From Apostichopus japonicus (Eukaryota; Echinodermata; Holothuroidea; Aspidochirotida; Stichopodidae), in assembly GCF_037975245.1 (NCBI RefSeq), contig NC_092564.1, positions 26,531,484 through 26,575,983 on the forward strand: a stretch of 44,500 nt of DNA, read 5' to 3'. Position 1 is the first letter of the stretch. Each line of letters begins with the position of its first letter. Made by a program: the position numbers and the translations under genes. Of this stretch, positions 1 through 12,600 are shown one piece after another. Under the pieces are notes generated by a model. It did no database searches. It was not told the DNA's origin and worked only from the letters and a program-made list of their open reading frames with translations.

Positions 1-29
1 TACCTTTGGAGCAATTCATTCAAACATCG
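1..29 (+). other. Possible end of an exon of an upstream gene
   Basis: The first 29 bases are open in all three forward frames and are followed by gtaagg at 30-35, a good donor. With so little sequence this may be chance, and no partner exon was found downstream. Confidence 0.15.
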
Positions 30-100
30 GTAAGGGTTAGCTTTTGTGTATATATTTCATTTACTAACTTTCAGAGAGAAGTAATTGTTACATTTTTTTT

Positions 101-123
101 CTTCTTCTTCTTCTTCTTCTTCA
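101..123. repeat. (CTT)n microsatellite
   Basis: Seven or more CTT units follow a T run. Confidence 0.9.
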
Positions 124-815
124 TATTATTCCGTTCAACATATCTTTCTGCAACTTTATTTAGTTTTTGCTAACAGCTTTCTATCCTTTCTTTCAAGTAT
201 TTTACTTTCTAATATTCTTCTATAAAGATGCAAATTTCAGAGTTTTTGTGTTTGAGGGGGCGGGGCCTTTTTGGTTTCCTAAAGTATTTATGACATGTAT
301 ATTCTGTTTGATATTAATATAAAGTTTAATTTTAACCAACTTACATTGTATATTTACAAATTTGTTTTATGTTTTGAAAAGACTGGGAAGGATTTAGAGA
401 ATTTTTTGTTTAAATTAGAGGAGTACAAATGTGAGTTCTAGGAAAACTTTCCTCTCAGGTGGAAATGGTCAGAATGTCTTAAATGTTTATTTAGAGTTTT
501 AGCCACAATTTTATCAATCCATAGTGCTTATTTATAGTTACGTTCTTTTATCAGATTTATTATAGCTTTTATTTTTTTTCTTTAACCAACTTGCTAGAGA
601 AGGATGGTTATGTTCACTTCTAAGACCAATATAACAATATTAGTGATTGATAAAAATTAATATTAAAATAGACATAGAAATAATGTGCTGTAATCCATAT
701 GCTTTATTAAAGATAATGCTTCATATTTGTTTCAATGAAGAAAGATATATTATTTAAACGATATTTTATGCTAATTTATGCTTAATCTGCTTTTCATATC
801 TGCTTTTTAAGTTAA

Positions 816-1260
816 TATCTGGATCAGATCCAGATCAGTTCCAGGTGAAATGAAGTATAAAAAATTTATTACGTTGTGGTATTGCATAATCATGATAATA
901 TGTTCTAAACATACATCAGTTCTGGATCATGATCCGGAATAGATCCAAATGTGACCTGGATCTGATCCGGATCTGATCAAGATGTTATCCAGATAGAAGG
1001 AAGCATACTTTTATGTTGTATACATTGATAAACATTAGGTTTGGATCAGATCCTGATGCCAACAGATTGAAGAAACCACTGTTACATAGTGTTATTGCAT
1101 AATACATTGTATACGTTGCTGCACATTAAATCTGGATCTGATCCCAATGAAAGGAAGAAGCATTTGTTACACAGTTGCACTGCACGATACGTTGTATACT
1201 TTGATATCCATTGTATATGATCTGGGTCAGACCCATATTTGATCTAGATGGAAGTATTTC
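816..1260. repeat. Degenerate tandem repeat with GATC dyads
   Basis: Dyad-symmetric cores of the type GGATCnGATCC recur at about 821, 924, 962, 1043, 1134 and 1224. They are joined by similar AT-rich segments containing 'ttgcataa', 'cattgtata' and 'gaaggaag'. Spacing between main cores is about 90-120 bp, giving roughly five diverged units. Confidence 0.75.
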
Positions 1261-2470
1261 ATAATTTGTTGTATTCTTCTCTGTCAAGTACCATCATGAT
1301 CAAACTTGTTTTAAACCAGGCATTTTGATGCAGAGCTTGTTGTTTTATCAGAATGTAGTGTAATCAGGGCCATGGATTTTGAGAATATTTAATACAAATG
1401 TTTTATTACTTTCTTCCATTATGTTGCATGATTGTTATGAAGTATTGCTAAACTTAATGAAAACAGACAGTTGCTTACGATCTATCTTCTTTGCCAATTA
1501 CTATATGATTTGTATGTTAGCTTGGCAAATTGCCTGTTCACAGTAGTAACGTTGCCAAAATTCAAGGGCAGGGTGTAGCCAGTCAAATTATGTCACTTCC
1601 ATGTCTTAAAACTGTTCAAAGTTTAGAAGTAGTATGATTTCATATGTTGTTTTTACCTTTGCTGACCATGGAGAGGGAAAATATATTGACTTATATTAAT
1701 GCTTAAGTCTCATAAGGAGGGGTGGTGTGGAGGGGGAGTGGAGGGGGAGGCAGGCAGGGAAGTGGCCTTAAGCTATGCGTTAAACCAAGAAGTCTCATCA
1801 CTGTATAAATATTAGCTGGGACATTGTTGTATTTCATTAACAAATCAAAAATATGGTGAATTGTGCAATGTCCAAGTGAGTTCCAACAATAAGTGCAATT
1901 TGCAGTTCTGTTTTAAAATAACAATAAAAAATTGCTTTATTACAACTTTATTTGCTAAAATGGTTGTTAGGCTTATATCACTTACTGATATTCAACTAGG
2001 TTTGTATAGTTTCATGTAAATCTTACAAAACATACAAGAAAAAAGAAACGTCCTGAAAAATATCTGAAAGTATCTTGGGAAATGTTTTCCTCATGGAGTA
2101 AATTTGATTGTAATATGGTCTCATCATTTTAACCGAAACCAGAAGCGCTGTGTTGGAATGAATTTAAGAATGATGTGCTTGAAAATGCACTTCAGAGTTG
2201 GGGTGGAGGCAGGGGGATGGGGGGGGGTGAACCGAATTCAGGAACCCGGAGCAAATGTTTGAGACCGTCCCCCCTCACTAGATATTATGAAATGTATGAT
2301 GGAATAAGCGCAATGTTTTCTGGTGACATAAGGTGCGCAACCTTGAATGTATTGGGGTATATCATTAACAGGTATCACCTGTCTGTAGCTATGACTTAGG
2401 GCATCACCAAAGTATTCTATCATTGAGAATTGGATCGGGTGATACGTGTTTTAACATCACCAATGTTTTT

Positions 2471-2664
2471 TGCCTTTTGGCATCGGCATGGGGTTATATG
2501 TCTTCGGGCATAAGCTAGGCAATGTGCCTTTGGGCATCACCATGACGTTATGGGATGTCTTTGGGCATCACTTAGGTATTGTGCCTTTTGGCAAAACCAT
2601 AATGTTGTATGTCTTTGGGCATAACCTAGGTATCATGCCAATGGGCATCACTGAAGTGTCTTGA
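2471..2664 (+). repeat. 54/57-bp tandem repeat with open reading frame
   Basis: Units start at 2471, 2525, 2582 and 2636, so spacings are 54, 57 and 54 bp. Each contains two half-units around 'gcctttgggcat' and 'gtctttgggcat'. All spacings are multiples of three, so frame 2470-2664 stays open and encodes 18-19 residue repeats ending VFGHxLG. No evidence of expression or of a gene context. Confidence 0.85.
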
Positions 2665-2761
2665 GTGTTAAGTAGTATTGAATTAGAAGGTACAGTGATA
2701 TGGTATGTACTTGTACAGGGACTAGCATGATGTACAATAGAATAGTAGCATTGAATTCTCT

Positions 2762-3136
2762 GGTACTCCACTATAGTGTAGCATCTTTAGTTTGAATTCA
2801 CAGGTACTCCACTAAAGTATACTTCCTATAGTGTGAAGTTCACTGGTACCCACCATAGTTCAGCTACATAAGTGTGATGTACACTGGTACTCCACTATAG
2901 TGTACATTCATAAGTTTAAATTCATGGTACTCCACTAAAGTATACTTCCTGTAGTGTGAAGTTCTCTGGTATTCCACTATAGTTCAGAACCATTAGTGTG
3001 ACGTACACTGGTACTCCACTATAGTGTACATTCATTAGTTTGAGTTCATGGGTACTCCACTAATGGCACAGCTTCATTTGTGTGAAGTCTTCTTGTACTC
3101 CACTGTAACTTATTTTCTTTAGTATGAAGTAACGGG
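2762..3136. repeat. 41-bp satellite monomers in a 124-bp higher-order array
   Basis: Monomers beginning GGTACTCCACT start at 2762, 2803, 2845, 2886, 2926, 2968, 3010, 3051 and 3094. Monomers 1, 4 and 7 match each other best, as do 2 and 5, and 3 and 6, giving a three-monomer higher-order unit of about 124 bp. An isolated monomer start occurs at 3193. Confidence 0.9.
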
Positions 3137-4673
3137 TAAATAGCTTCACTTACTTTATGGTATGTTGGTTATGCTTAGCACAACTTATGCTATGGTACTC
3201 CACGTTAGTATATTGCACCATGAAGTGCAATCTGGTTCTCTTGTATAGCATAGCAACATGCATGATTTACTTCATTCTCCAGTGTGTTGATAAGTATGAT
3301 GTATGTCATAGCCAATCAACCATGCATATTAATTACAGCTTCTATGTATGTATTAAAATGTGCATGCTCATCGTCGTACTTTTATATCTATCGATGGTAT
3401 TGTTACCAATCAGTACAGATCATGTTAAGGTCAGCAGTTTTGACCCCAAAGTTAAATATGCTAAAATAAAGCCTTTCAAAAGTATCTTCCTAGAGGCTCA
3501 GATCCTCGACAATTTAGTAGCTTGGTGTCTGTGACTACTTTTACAAAAGTCAGTGAAATGCTGGTTGAAATATGAGCATGTGTGACCATTATCTGTCTTG
3601 CTAGCATATTTTAGGCCAAAATACTGTCGAGCCTGATGTTGACCTAGGAGACATGATGCTGTTGATGACTAATCCTATATCAAACCTTTTCTAAACATTA
3701 ATATAAATTTAACCTGATTAAATTCATATTTTTTAGATCTTCTCGGTTGTTATGACAATGGATTAAAACTGATATCAGTTAGGATATCAACTTATTACAG
3801 CAACTTCAGTACTTGATATTCACATCAAACCTGATATCATTTGTGTGTATTATATATGTGTGAGTTTTTAAACAGTAAGTTGATTGATGATATTGATATC
3901 GTATTATGTTTGCTTCAACCTGAAGATATATATATCTGTACTTTTGCATGATCACTCTAGTTTTCACATTAGCAGTATCTCGTGTGATCACGGACCCATT
4001 ATTATGATGTCATGACTGTCGTAATATTTTAACTTTTAAATTAAAAATAGCTGGATAGTGCAATTTAGTATTAAAAAAAATATGGTGAATACATTTGCTC
4101 ACATTAATGGTAGGTGCTACAGAAAAGATGGCTGCCAGGTGCAAGGGTGAAATTCTTTTTGTTGGAAATGTCTCATTCAATTTCTTGTTGATATAATTAA
4201 TGTAACAGCAGATGTTTACTCTCCTTAAGTGGCTCATTTGTAGACAGGAAAGTCCCTGGATGGTAGTTGATGTCAAGGTTTAGCAGGTCTTGTCCTGGAT
4301 ATGTTAGACCGGATAGGAACTTGTCATCAGAAAAGTCAAGTTTTACAAGCAGTTGGCCTCATCGAGAGATTTAGTTTGATCTGCCTGAAATATCCCAACT
4401 TGATAACTTGAAGAAAGTTACTAGCACAAAAAAAATGTTGAGGTTGAGTTTAAATGTCTTTTCAGTTATATATGATGAGTAAGCATGTATTGTTACCTCA
4501 TTACAGGGGTGGAAACCAGGGTGGGGGTCTGGGGGAGGGAGGGTCAGGTGCCTCTTCTGGGTATTTTTAGGGGCACAGAAATGTTTAGCTGTGAACGCAA
4601 TTTGCTCAAAACAAGGTGCATAGTGGAAACATGCAAGTATTCTTTACTTTCTTTGACTTATATACAACTGCTG

Positions 4674-4694
4674 ATTATTATTATTATTATTATA
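4674..4694. repeat. (ATT)n microsatellite
   Basis: About seven TTA/ATT units. Confidence 0.85.
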
Positions 4695-6420
4695 TTGTCT
4701 TGTACACTGCTATTTCAGTGATAATTTTGATATCTACCTATATTTGTCTCCCAGGTCCCCTCTGCTCAAAAGCTTGGATCCACAACTGTACTCTCCTCTA
4801 AGGAACACTATCATTTAAAAAAAAATGAGTGAGTGGGTGGAGCCAAAAAAAACTGGAAACTAATGTATAAAGGATGGTACTTTTTTGGAAACCTGCCAAC
4901 AGAAATGTGTGTTCAACTGTAATTGTCTCATGTCACTGCCTAGTTTCCACAGTCAGCCCTTCGTGCCTACGTCCCACTCCTCCTGGATCAGCTTTCCTAA
5001 TTTCAGAAAACTTGTTGCCAACATGCTGGTAATCCTGTATGCTCATTGGTCAGAATACATTTGATTTTCCAGCCCAGGTTACTTATGTGAAATATATTCA
5101 ACTGTTCATGTCCCCTGTGAGTTTTACATAATATCAATATTACAGAAGAAATACCCATTTCTTCTACAAAATGTAAAAGAATTTCACATTTTATTTATTT
5201 CTTTCTTCTTCTTTATTTGTTTTTCATTCTGATATATCTATAATGCATAATCAGATTGATGTTAATGGTCGCATACCTTAGATTAATTATATGCAACATC
5301 CATTAATTGACACTGCTTTATAAACCTAACCAACAATATTCTGCATTACTGATTGTGCATGCATAGCACTGATAAAGTGTTGAGTATTCTTCTACACAAA
5401 GTCATATCTTGAGTTAAGCCTCACTTGTTTTACAGAACAATAAAATATGGAGCAAATAGAACGGTTTTATGACTTCCTTCTTGTGTTAAAGTCAGCCTTA
5501 CACTCTTATATTGAAATATACTATCCCACACACTCCCTCCCCCTCTATAATCCCCTCTATACCCCCCCCCCCCATTTACCATCTATAACTCCCTCTTCCC
5601 ATTTCTATTCCTGACAATCCGATCAAACTTTAGTCCATGCACAAGTTGGGCCAAAAATGCAATCAATTTGAAGTCGCTGCGTTTAAAGTCTGCTCTTAGA
5701 ACATGCTTTTGTTTCCAATTTCCCAAAATGAGCAACTTCCCAGGAATACATGTTATTCGAACCGTGCACGTAATATAAAACACTTGTTTGTAGCAATGTA
5801 AAATTGTTTGATCTAACTTAACACTTCTTTGGTCTGAACTTTCCATGCATTACTTACTAAGAAGTTTTCTTCTATCATGATAAACTAAAAATAGTACTAA
5901 ATTTGTTTTAAAGGACCATTCAATCAAATCTCGACAAAATCCCTGAAATGTGTGAAACTTTTGACAAGCGATTTTTCTGGTTATACTTATATGACAACTG
6001 AAGCAGAAATGACAAAGTACGTTGACTCCACTAATTTTTTTGTGTGGATATATTTTGTTATAATGTTTGATAATATTTGGTTGTTTGAGAAAACATCTTT
6101 ATTTTCGGAGGTGATAACAACACAATGCATCAGGGCAATGGAAGCGGAACGGTTTATTTTCGTTAGAAGTTGTCGCGAATAGGCCTAACTGTTAACGTGA
6201 GGGTTAACTTACACTACATTATAGTTAATGTATATATAACAGTGTTACTTGTGATTCTGTGTTTTTTGAAACATGCTAAGACTACAAGTCTAAAGAAGCT
6301 GAATAGGAGCTATAATATTATGCAGGAATATTGCTTTGTGGAATGAGTCAACCACATGTTTTGTTTTTTCCATTGACTGTCGTTAATTAATTGAGTTAGA
6401 TTAGTTAATGTAAACATGTT

Positions 6421-6428
6421 TATATAAA
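6421..6428 (+). promoter_or_regulatory. Possible TATA box
   Basis: TATATAAA lies 163 bp upstream of the ATG at 6591. A start site 25-30 bp downstream would leave a 5' leader of about 135 nt. The surrounding DNA is AT-rich, so a chance match is quite possible, and an additional upstream noncoding exon cannot be excluded. Confidence 0.25.
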
Positions 6429-6590
6429 CAAAATTTAATATAATTATCTTATGCTTCGCCAATGTGTTAACCCGTCAGAACTGTTTATGTTGAAGTTTCG
6501 CAACAAGCCGTCAGTAGCAAGAAGAGTTGACCAGCTTTGAGTTTGTCGTGAAGGAAAAGTCACAGCCCGGATCTGGAAACTTCTCTAGAT

Positions 6591-6657
6591 ATGAACACCA
6601 CCGATTGGATGAATAGGTTGCTTCTATACCTACTTCTAGCATCTTACAGATCATACG
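6591..6657 (+). CDS. Exon 1: start codon and signal peptide
   Basis: It encodes residues 1-22 plus the first base of codon 23. Two charged residues precede a leucine-rich core (LLLYLLLA) and small polar residues, as in a secretory signal peptide. An in-frame stop at 6549 with no intervening ATG supports this start. The donor is gtatgt at 6658, phase 1. The cleavage site was not computed. Confidence 0.8.
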
Positions 6658-9600
6658 GTATGTATGTCGAACAAATAGGCCAAAACAGTAGCTTACATAT
6701 TTTGCCCTATATTTTTGCGCGGAACCTAATTTTAACCAAAATCATCTACTGTGACTTTAAAGAACAGCTTGATTTAAACCTATACATCGTTTTTGGGCGC
6801 GAGGTGGTGGTTGGGGTAGGGGCCATCTTGATTGCATTCAGTCTTTGAAGAATCAGACTACCTTCTCCAGGTCCAAGTCGCCCTTCCATAGAGGTTCAGG
6901 ACCTTCCTAAAATCAAGTGGGGAAATTTAGAATTTTTCCCGAACCCCCCCCCCTCCCCCACCTCATTGTAAAATTAATTATATGTACGTTACTGCAGCAG
7001 TTCCCATAAATACTATACATCTATTGAAATACACATACTTCTTGTTCACCTGCATACTGAGAAAACGTATTTCCAGCAGGCTCCCGATTGTCAATAATTT
7101 TTTGTTGATATCAGGGACTCTTGCGTGATCGACGTTAGAATGAATGCGCGGAGAAGGCGGGAGCAAGACAATACTTTAGGGTGGAAGCATGCACGTACTA
7201 TGGAACCAATTTGTAGTTTATGCTGCAATCTCCAACTAAGTATCTTAGGCAATTATTGTGTACAATGGCCTCACGAAAACACTCTCTAGTCTCCTTATTC
7301 GGTCCTTGTTGACCCATATGTGTCAGTGTTTTCTATATTTACATATACGGTATTCAGGCCTCGAAATTCGGGCTGTTTACTGGCTAAGTGCAGCTGAATT
7401 TTGTTCGTTTGAAATGGTGATTTTCTGTCAGTAGACATACATGAAACTTTAACACATGGTAAGTCTTATGTCATTGGATCTGGATGATTATGCAACCCCC
7501 CCCCCCACACACACCCTCACCCCGCTTATTATTGGGCTGCTTTCAAAGCCTGTACAGGAACTAATGTGTGTTTTAATTAAGGAGAAGTGCCAGTAAGAAA
7601 CTGAGTTTAGCCAGTGAATGTTTTAAGTAATGGTATTTTTTTCTAGCAAGTGGCTTAAATTGTCAAATATATATTATAGGGCTGAGTACAAACATGTTCC
7701 TCTGAAAATACCGTAATTAGACATAGGCCTATTCCGTAAACAAGGAATCATGAATCCAGGAGGGGAGTTAATTACCCCTGGGAAAACACGATGGATGATC
7801 AAAATCATAATTCGCCCTGAAATGAGATATCTGAAATTCCAGGCGTCGGAGATCTGAATATCTTTTTACCTGCAGATATCTAAACCATCAAAATTAGGGT
7901 ACTAGATCTGACTCGGAGTATCTGACACTATGTGTGGCAGCTGCTATCTCAAACATAATGTCCGAAAACGGGACATAATGGTACCCCCCCCCCTCCCCAC
8001 TCCCTCTCTCCAACCCACCGCTGCCATAACAAAAATGTAGCGCAAAATGCGCAGATGTGGCCGGAATTGTAACAAGAAACGCAGTTGCATTTTCTTGCCA
8101 GAGAACATAATGGTTCACTACAGAATACTACGACGTAAGATGGTTACGTATAATATTAGATAACTCAAAATAACAATTCATATACACGTGTATAAGGTGT
8201 AATTAAATTAATATATGCTCAAATCAGCTGTCTTACAAGTATAACATCTCAAATTTACTTTTCCTATAGTCTAACGTTCTGCTCTGTTATAATATTAGGT
8301 CTATCTCCGGTGGATGGAGAAAGATTTTCGAGGGACGACGCTGATGAGTCATCCTTTTCATCCGGGTCTGTAACTCCTTGCCAACAATATGGTACAGTAC
8401 AGTGTGGAAATACCACCACGTGCGTCAATGCAAGATGGGTTTGCGATCAATTCTCAGATTGTCCACAACACGAGGACGAGGCATCATGTGGTAAGATGTA
8501 AACAAGCTTTCGTCATAATTAGTCCCCCCCCCCCACCCCCACCCTACATTGCAAAGTGTCGAGGGAGGGCAGGAGTATATAAACATCTACTCCTACACTT
8601 CACTTTTACAACTAATAGAGATGCGCTCCACGGTAGTGCTGGGTCATTCAACTGAATTTCAAGTTGTACTAGCAAAAAGAGTGGCGGCCAATCAAATGTA
8701 TTTTTCATTTCACATACCTCAACATCCGTCTAATTTTCATATATCATTTTTTATCTCGAAATTTCGACAGAAAGTAAACAAAATGTTAGCCCTGGAATTT
8801 GTATGGCTTCGTGTGAATTTCCAAATAACACTTACATGTTTAATAAATTTATCCATAATAATAAATCAATACTTTAAGACAAGGGGGGGGGGGCCGGGGG
8901 GATTGATGATAAAGCATTTCCGAAATTCGAAATACATCGTCTGATATAAACAGTCGAAATGACCAGAATTTTGAGGAAAGAAGTCGACTTTGTTATAATA
9001 CTACTAATAGTGCTTATTAGTGATTTTGAGATAATACCGGTAGTCGAGAACGAGAACACTCAAACCCCAACGGGTTCCCCCTCCTGGGGATAGCTTTCCT
9101 ATTCCACAATTATGTATGAAGAAGAAAACAGTGGCGTATACCTATTTGATAAGTATACAGTAATGGTATAACTCACCCATGATCCGTATATACAGTCCCT
9201 GTCAACTCTCAACATAGAAGTGGAAGTGAGCTATCGGTCAAGCCTTGCACCTTTCGGGATCGGAGGAGGCCGGGCCTAAAAACTGCGACATCGTGAGTTT
9301 CTATTAAAGATCGCGTTAATGTTCGAAGCCCTTCGGGCCTTCTTCAAATTTCAATTATTGTAATAATAGGGAAGTTTTGTGTTGCTTTCAATAGTTTTTC
9401 TTACATAGCGATCAAAATGAATGCAGCATCCGCAAACTTTCAATTCGATGATGATGAAGATAAATGAGAACTTTTTATTTTTATTTTTTTTATTTCAGTT
9501 TGCAAAGACCCGAGTTCCGAGTTTCATTGTTCCAGTGGACTCTGTATTGCCAAGACCAAAGTTTGTGATGGGTTTGCAGATTGCGCAGAAAACGAAGATG

Positions 9601-12600
9601 AGGAGTCAATGTTATGTGCAAGTAAGAATTTAAATTTCAACAAGTACTTTATTAGTCGAAAACATATATAATGGAAGCAGGACTCGATCACCAATGTAGT
9701 CGTGCGGGTGTCAAGAAGGGTTATGAGGGCGCCTGTTCAGTCTACCAGTGTTGAGAGAATGGATAGTGGTAGGATGGTATAGGTGGAGAGAGCGAAACGA
9801 TGGAGGATGTGGGAACTGGGACATGTGACTGTAATTTGAAAGGAAAAACTACAAATTTACCTCAAAACTTTCGGTCAAATCTGTGGGCATGCGCATTCCT
9901 TGGCCACAAATTGCTGACTTTGATATTTTTTGTAGTTTTTGTCAACAAAACTGCAGTTCATGTATTACCTGTTTATTTTTAATTCAGTTTTAACAACAGG
10001 GATTATTTATTTATTTTAAATTTTATTTGTATGTAGTTTTTTCAACCGAAGGGTGAAAGCCGGACGCTACCTCTCACTATTAACATTATTAAAAACGTTT
10101 CTGAATAGTGCCATCTCATGTCTTCCCGACATGCATCTTGGCGCGAGCAGACTACATATAGCCAAGTTGCTCTGTATAAATTTCTGTATTCATTGCGGGC
10201 GGATAAGTTGAACAATCCCACGGACATAAGAGAGACCGGGTCTAACGTTAGAGGAACGTTAGACCTAATTTGGCTGTACTAAAAGTAACATTAATATTGC
10301 CTCTTTAAATGTCAACGCTGATAATAGAAATCCTCAAATTAACCGAGCTTTAATTTCTCAAGAAACAATCAGATCAGAATCAGTGGTGAGATTTTGAGTG
10401 TCGTCTGCAACATCTAACTTTAGGCTATGCTTAACAATAACAGTAACACTAGCATTATAGCAATAAGATTTAGGCTAGGCGTAGACCTATAGCTTATTCC
10501 TACTTCAAATCAGTGTGTGCTTAGCCTTCCGTATGCCGTAACTTTACAAATCTAGTCAAGGCATCAGAGTTATTTTTCGTTATGCATATGCCACATAAAA
10601 CCACCACTTCGATTGTGCCATATGTTTGTATGATTGATTGTTGGCAGTATAGTTAATGCTTTTATTAATGAACTCACCTTCGTAATTGACGTACCTTCAA
10701 ATATTACTAGCAACGATACAACAGGCAACCTAAACTTTTTGCAATGTAGTTTCACCAATGGTTGACAAGAACAAAAAACTAAGCAGCTGAGCAAAATCAA
10801 CGAGATCGTCAACGTTTAAAGCATTTTAAAAGAACATTAATGACCTTACCATCCCAAATTTACTGTAGCATGGTGGGCTCGTAATTGACGCACTTAAGAA
10901 TTTGATTAACGATGTCTATCAACGAAACATCCAAATCACTCAACTGCATTAAGTTTTCATATGTGTAGTTCCTCAGAAATGTAATGATCTCAAAATATTT
11001 ATTGTTCCGTGCCTACACAACGTACAACGTAGCAGAATTTGACCACAAAATGTCTGCCGTGTCAAGTTCTTTCATACCCCTAACTTGACACATTCTTCGA
11101 TAAGCTAACTGTAGTGTAGACCTTATACATGCATTGACTTTGGATGCTGTTTGCTATGCTCTGAGCCTCTAAGCTCAGACAAGTCAGGTCCCAAGGAGAA
11201 ATGGTATGATATTGAGGTAATTTTGGTTGTTTTTAGGGAGTAAGATTTCCAAATCCCCCCAAAAATGTGCAAAACTGAGGGGGGGGAGGATATTTTGATC
11301 AGCATATACATTTTGATCAGCATATACCTGAAATGGATTAAAACTCATCAAATATGTAACTCTGATATTGCTCAGCTGTATAGTTTTTATCCTTGAGCAA
11401 TGTACAGGTAGTTTCATCAATGGTTTGACAAGATTTCCCCAGAAATATAATGAATTATACTTGCAAAGGTTGTTAGTTTAACTGCATGAAGCAAGGAAAA
11501 TTTCCCTAAATTCTTGGATGCATTGAAGTGTTTTGTATAATTCTGCTAAATGGGTACATGAAATAATCCACAAAGGTGTCTCAAAATACAAAGTTGATGT
11601 TTCACTGTGGAAATTCTGGCCGATTTCGTTAAGGTTTTGTAGATTTAAATTGCAATTGAAGAAGAGGTTACAATTATGAACACAGCAACTACAGTGTCTA
11701 GTATCAGTGCAGCTACATGTATATGAATAAACACAGTACACAAATATAGTAAACATGCGGAATTTGGTATTCTACCATACTACTCCTAGTCCTAGTCTCA
11801 TTATAAATGTACAACTCAGGATAATTAATAACAGTTACTTAAAATTTATGGTCACTTTTAAAGTTATACTTCAGTAATTATTAGGAATATCAATTTGACA
11901 TGCTAGGCCTCAGTAAGTATTTAACTGCAACTGTGGGCTTTACCTCAAATTAGGACTACTTAGACTAGGCCTATGTTACTGTTAGGCCATAGTCATACAA
12001 ACTTAAGGCTAAAACAGGACTGGCCAACCTGATTTCACTCTTCACTGAGAATTTGTTTAAAACAAAGGATCACAGATTTGTACAGGTACAGTTTTACTCT
12101 GTGAAGCCGGCCTAGTACATTGGGGCTACTAGTGTTGGGTGAACGTTAGCTGTTACATCCCACTCAGTTATTGTTAGATGTTGTAGTCTGTCCCTACAGA
12201 TCCTGCAGGTTTATATTGATATGAAACAAAGCATGTTATTTTCCTGCAATTTATTTTTACTCATGTATCCATAGCACAAACTGAGACCACATTTTTATGT
12301 CATGAGAGCAATTGTAAAGCAATTACAATATACATAAATTTTTAAGCAAGGTTTCATTTCTGTGGTTTCAATATTAGACAAACTTCCTTTTCACATTCCA
12401 GTTGATAGTTCTTACCTTGGAGAATATTGCCAATCACCAGGACCTTTACTGAATGGAGGTTTAGCACCAGTGAGAGAGTTTTATGCCAATGGCGTAAAAT
12501 TGAGAAGTTGGTGCTCGGATGGTTGGACACTGGATGGAGATGAAATCTTACAATGCAAGAATGGACAGTGGTCAAAGATTCTTCCAAAGTGTCAGAGTAA

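Larger units (their letters stand above)
30..6420. other. Upstream noncoding region
   Basis: I see no recognisable gene. ORFs here (for example 3157-3534 plus, 5583-5846 minus and 5952-6182 plus) translate to low-complexity or unfamiliar sequence. The region holds the tandem repeats listed separately, simple repeats, C and G runs (near 5565) and a G-rich stretch near 1717-1760. Confidence 0.6.
9622..12401 (+). other. Intron 3 (2.8 kb, the longest)
   Basis: Holds a possible tRNA-like segment (9671-9750, minus) and a perfect inverted repeat (10239-10265). Short phrases recur: 'cgtaattgacg' near 10680 and 10870, and 'gtagtttcaycaatggtt' near 10746 and 11408, suggesting old repeat debris. No exon was recognised. 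Confidence 0.65.

Noticed and set aside
3157-3534. 125-codon plus-strand ORF
   Set aside because: It overlaps the end of the 41-bp repeat field, is hydrophobic and cysteine-rich without a recognisable pattern, and has no splice or promoter context.
5583-5846. 87-codon minus-strand ORF
   Set aside because: No domain recognised and no context; length is within chance for this region.
5952-6182. 76-codon plus-strand ORF just upstream of the gene
   Set aside because: No motif, no matching splice sites to exon 1, and a different frame context. It reads more like an old dispersed repeat.
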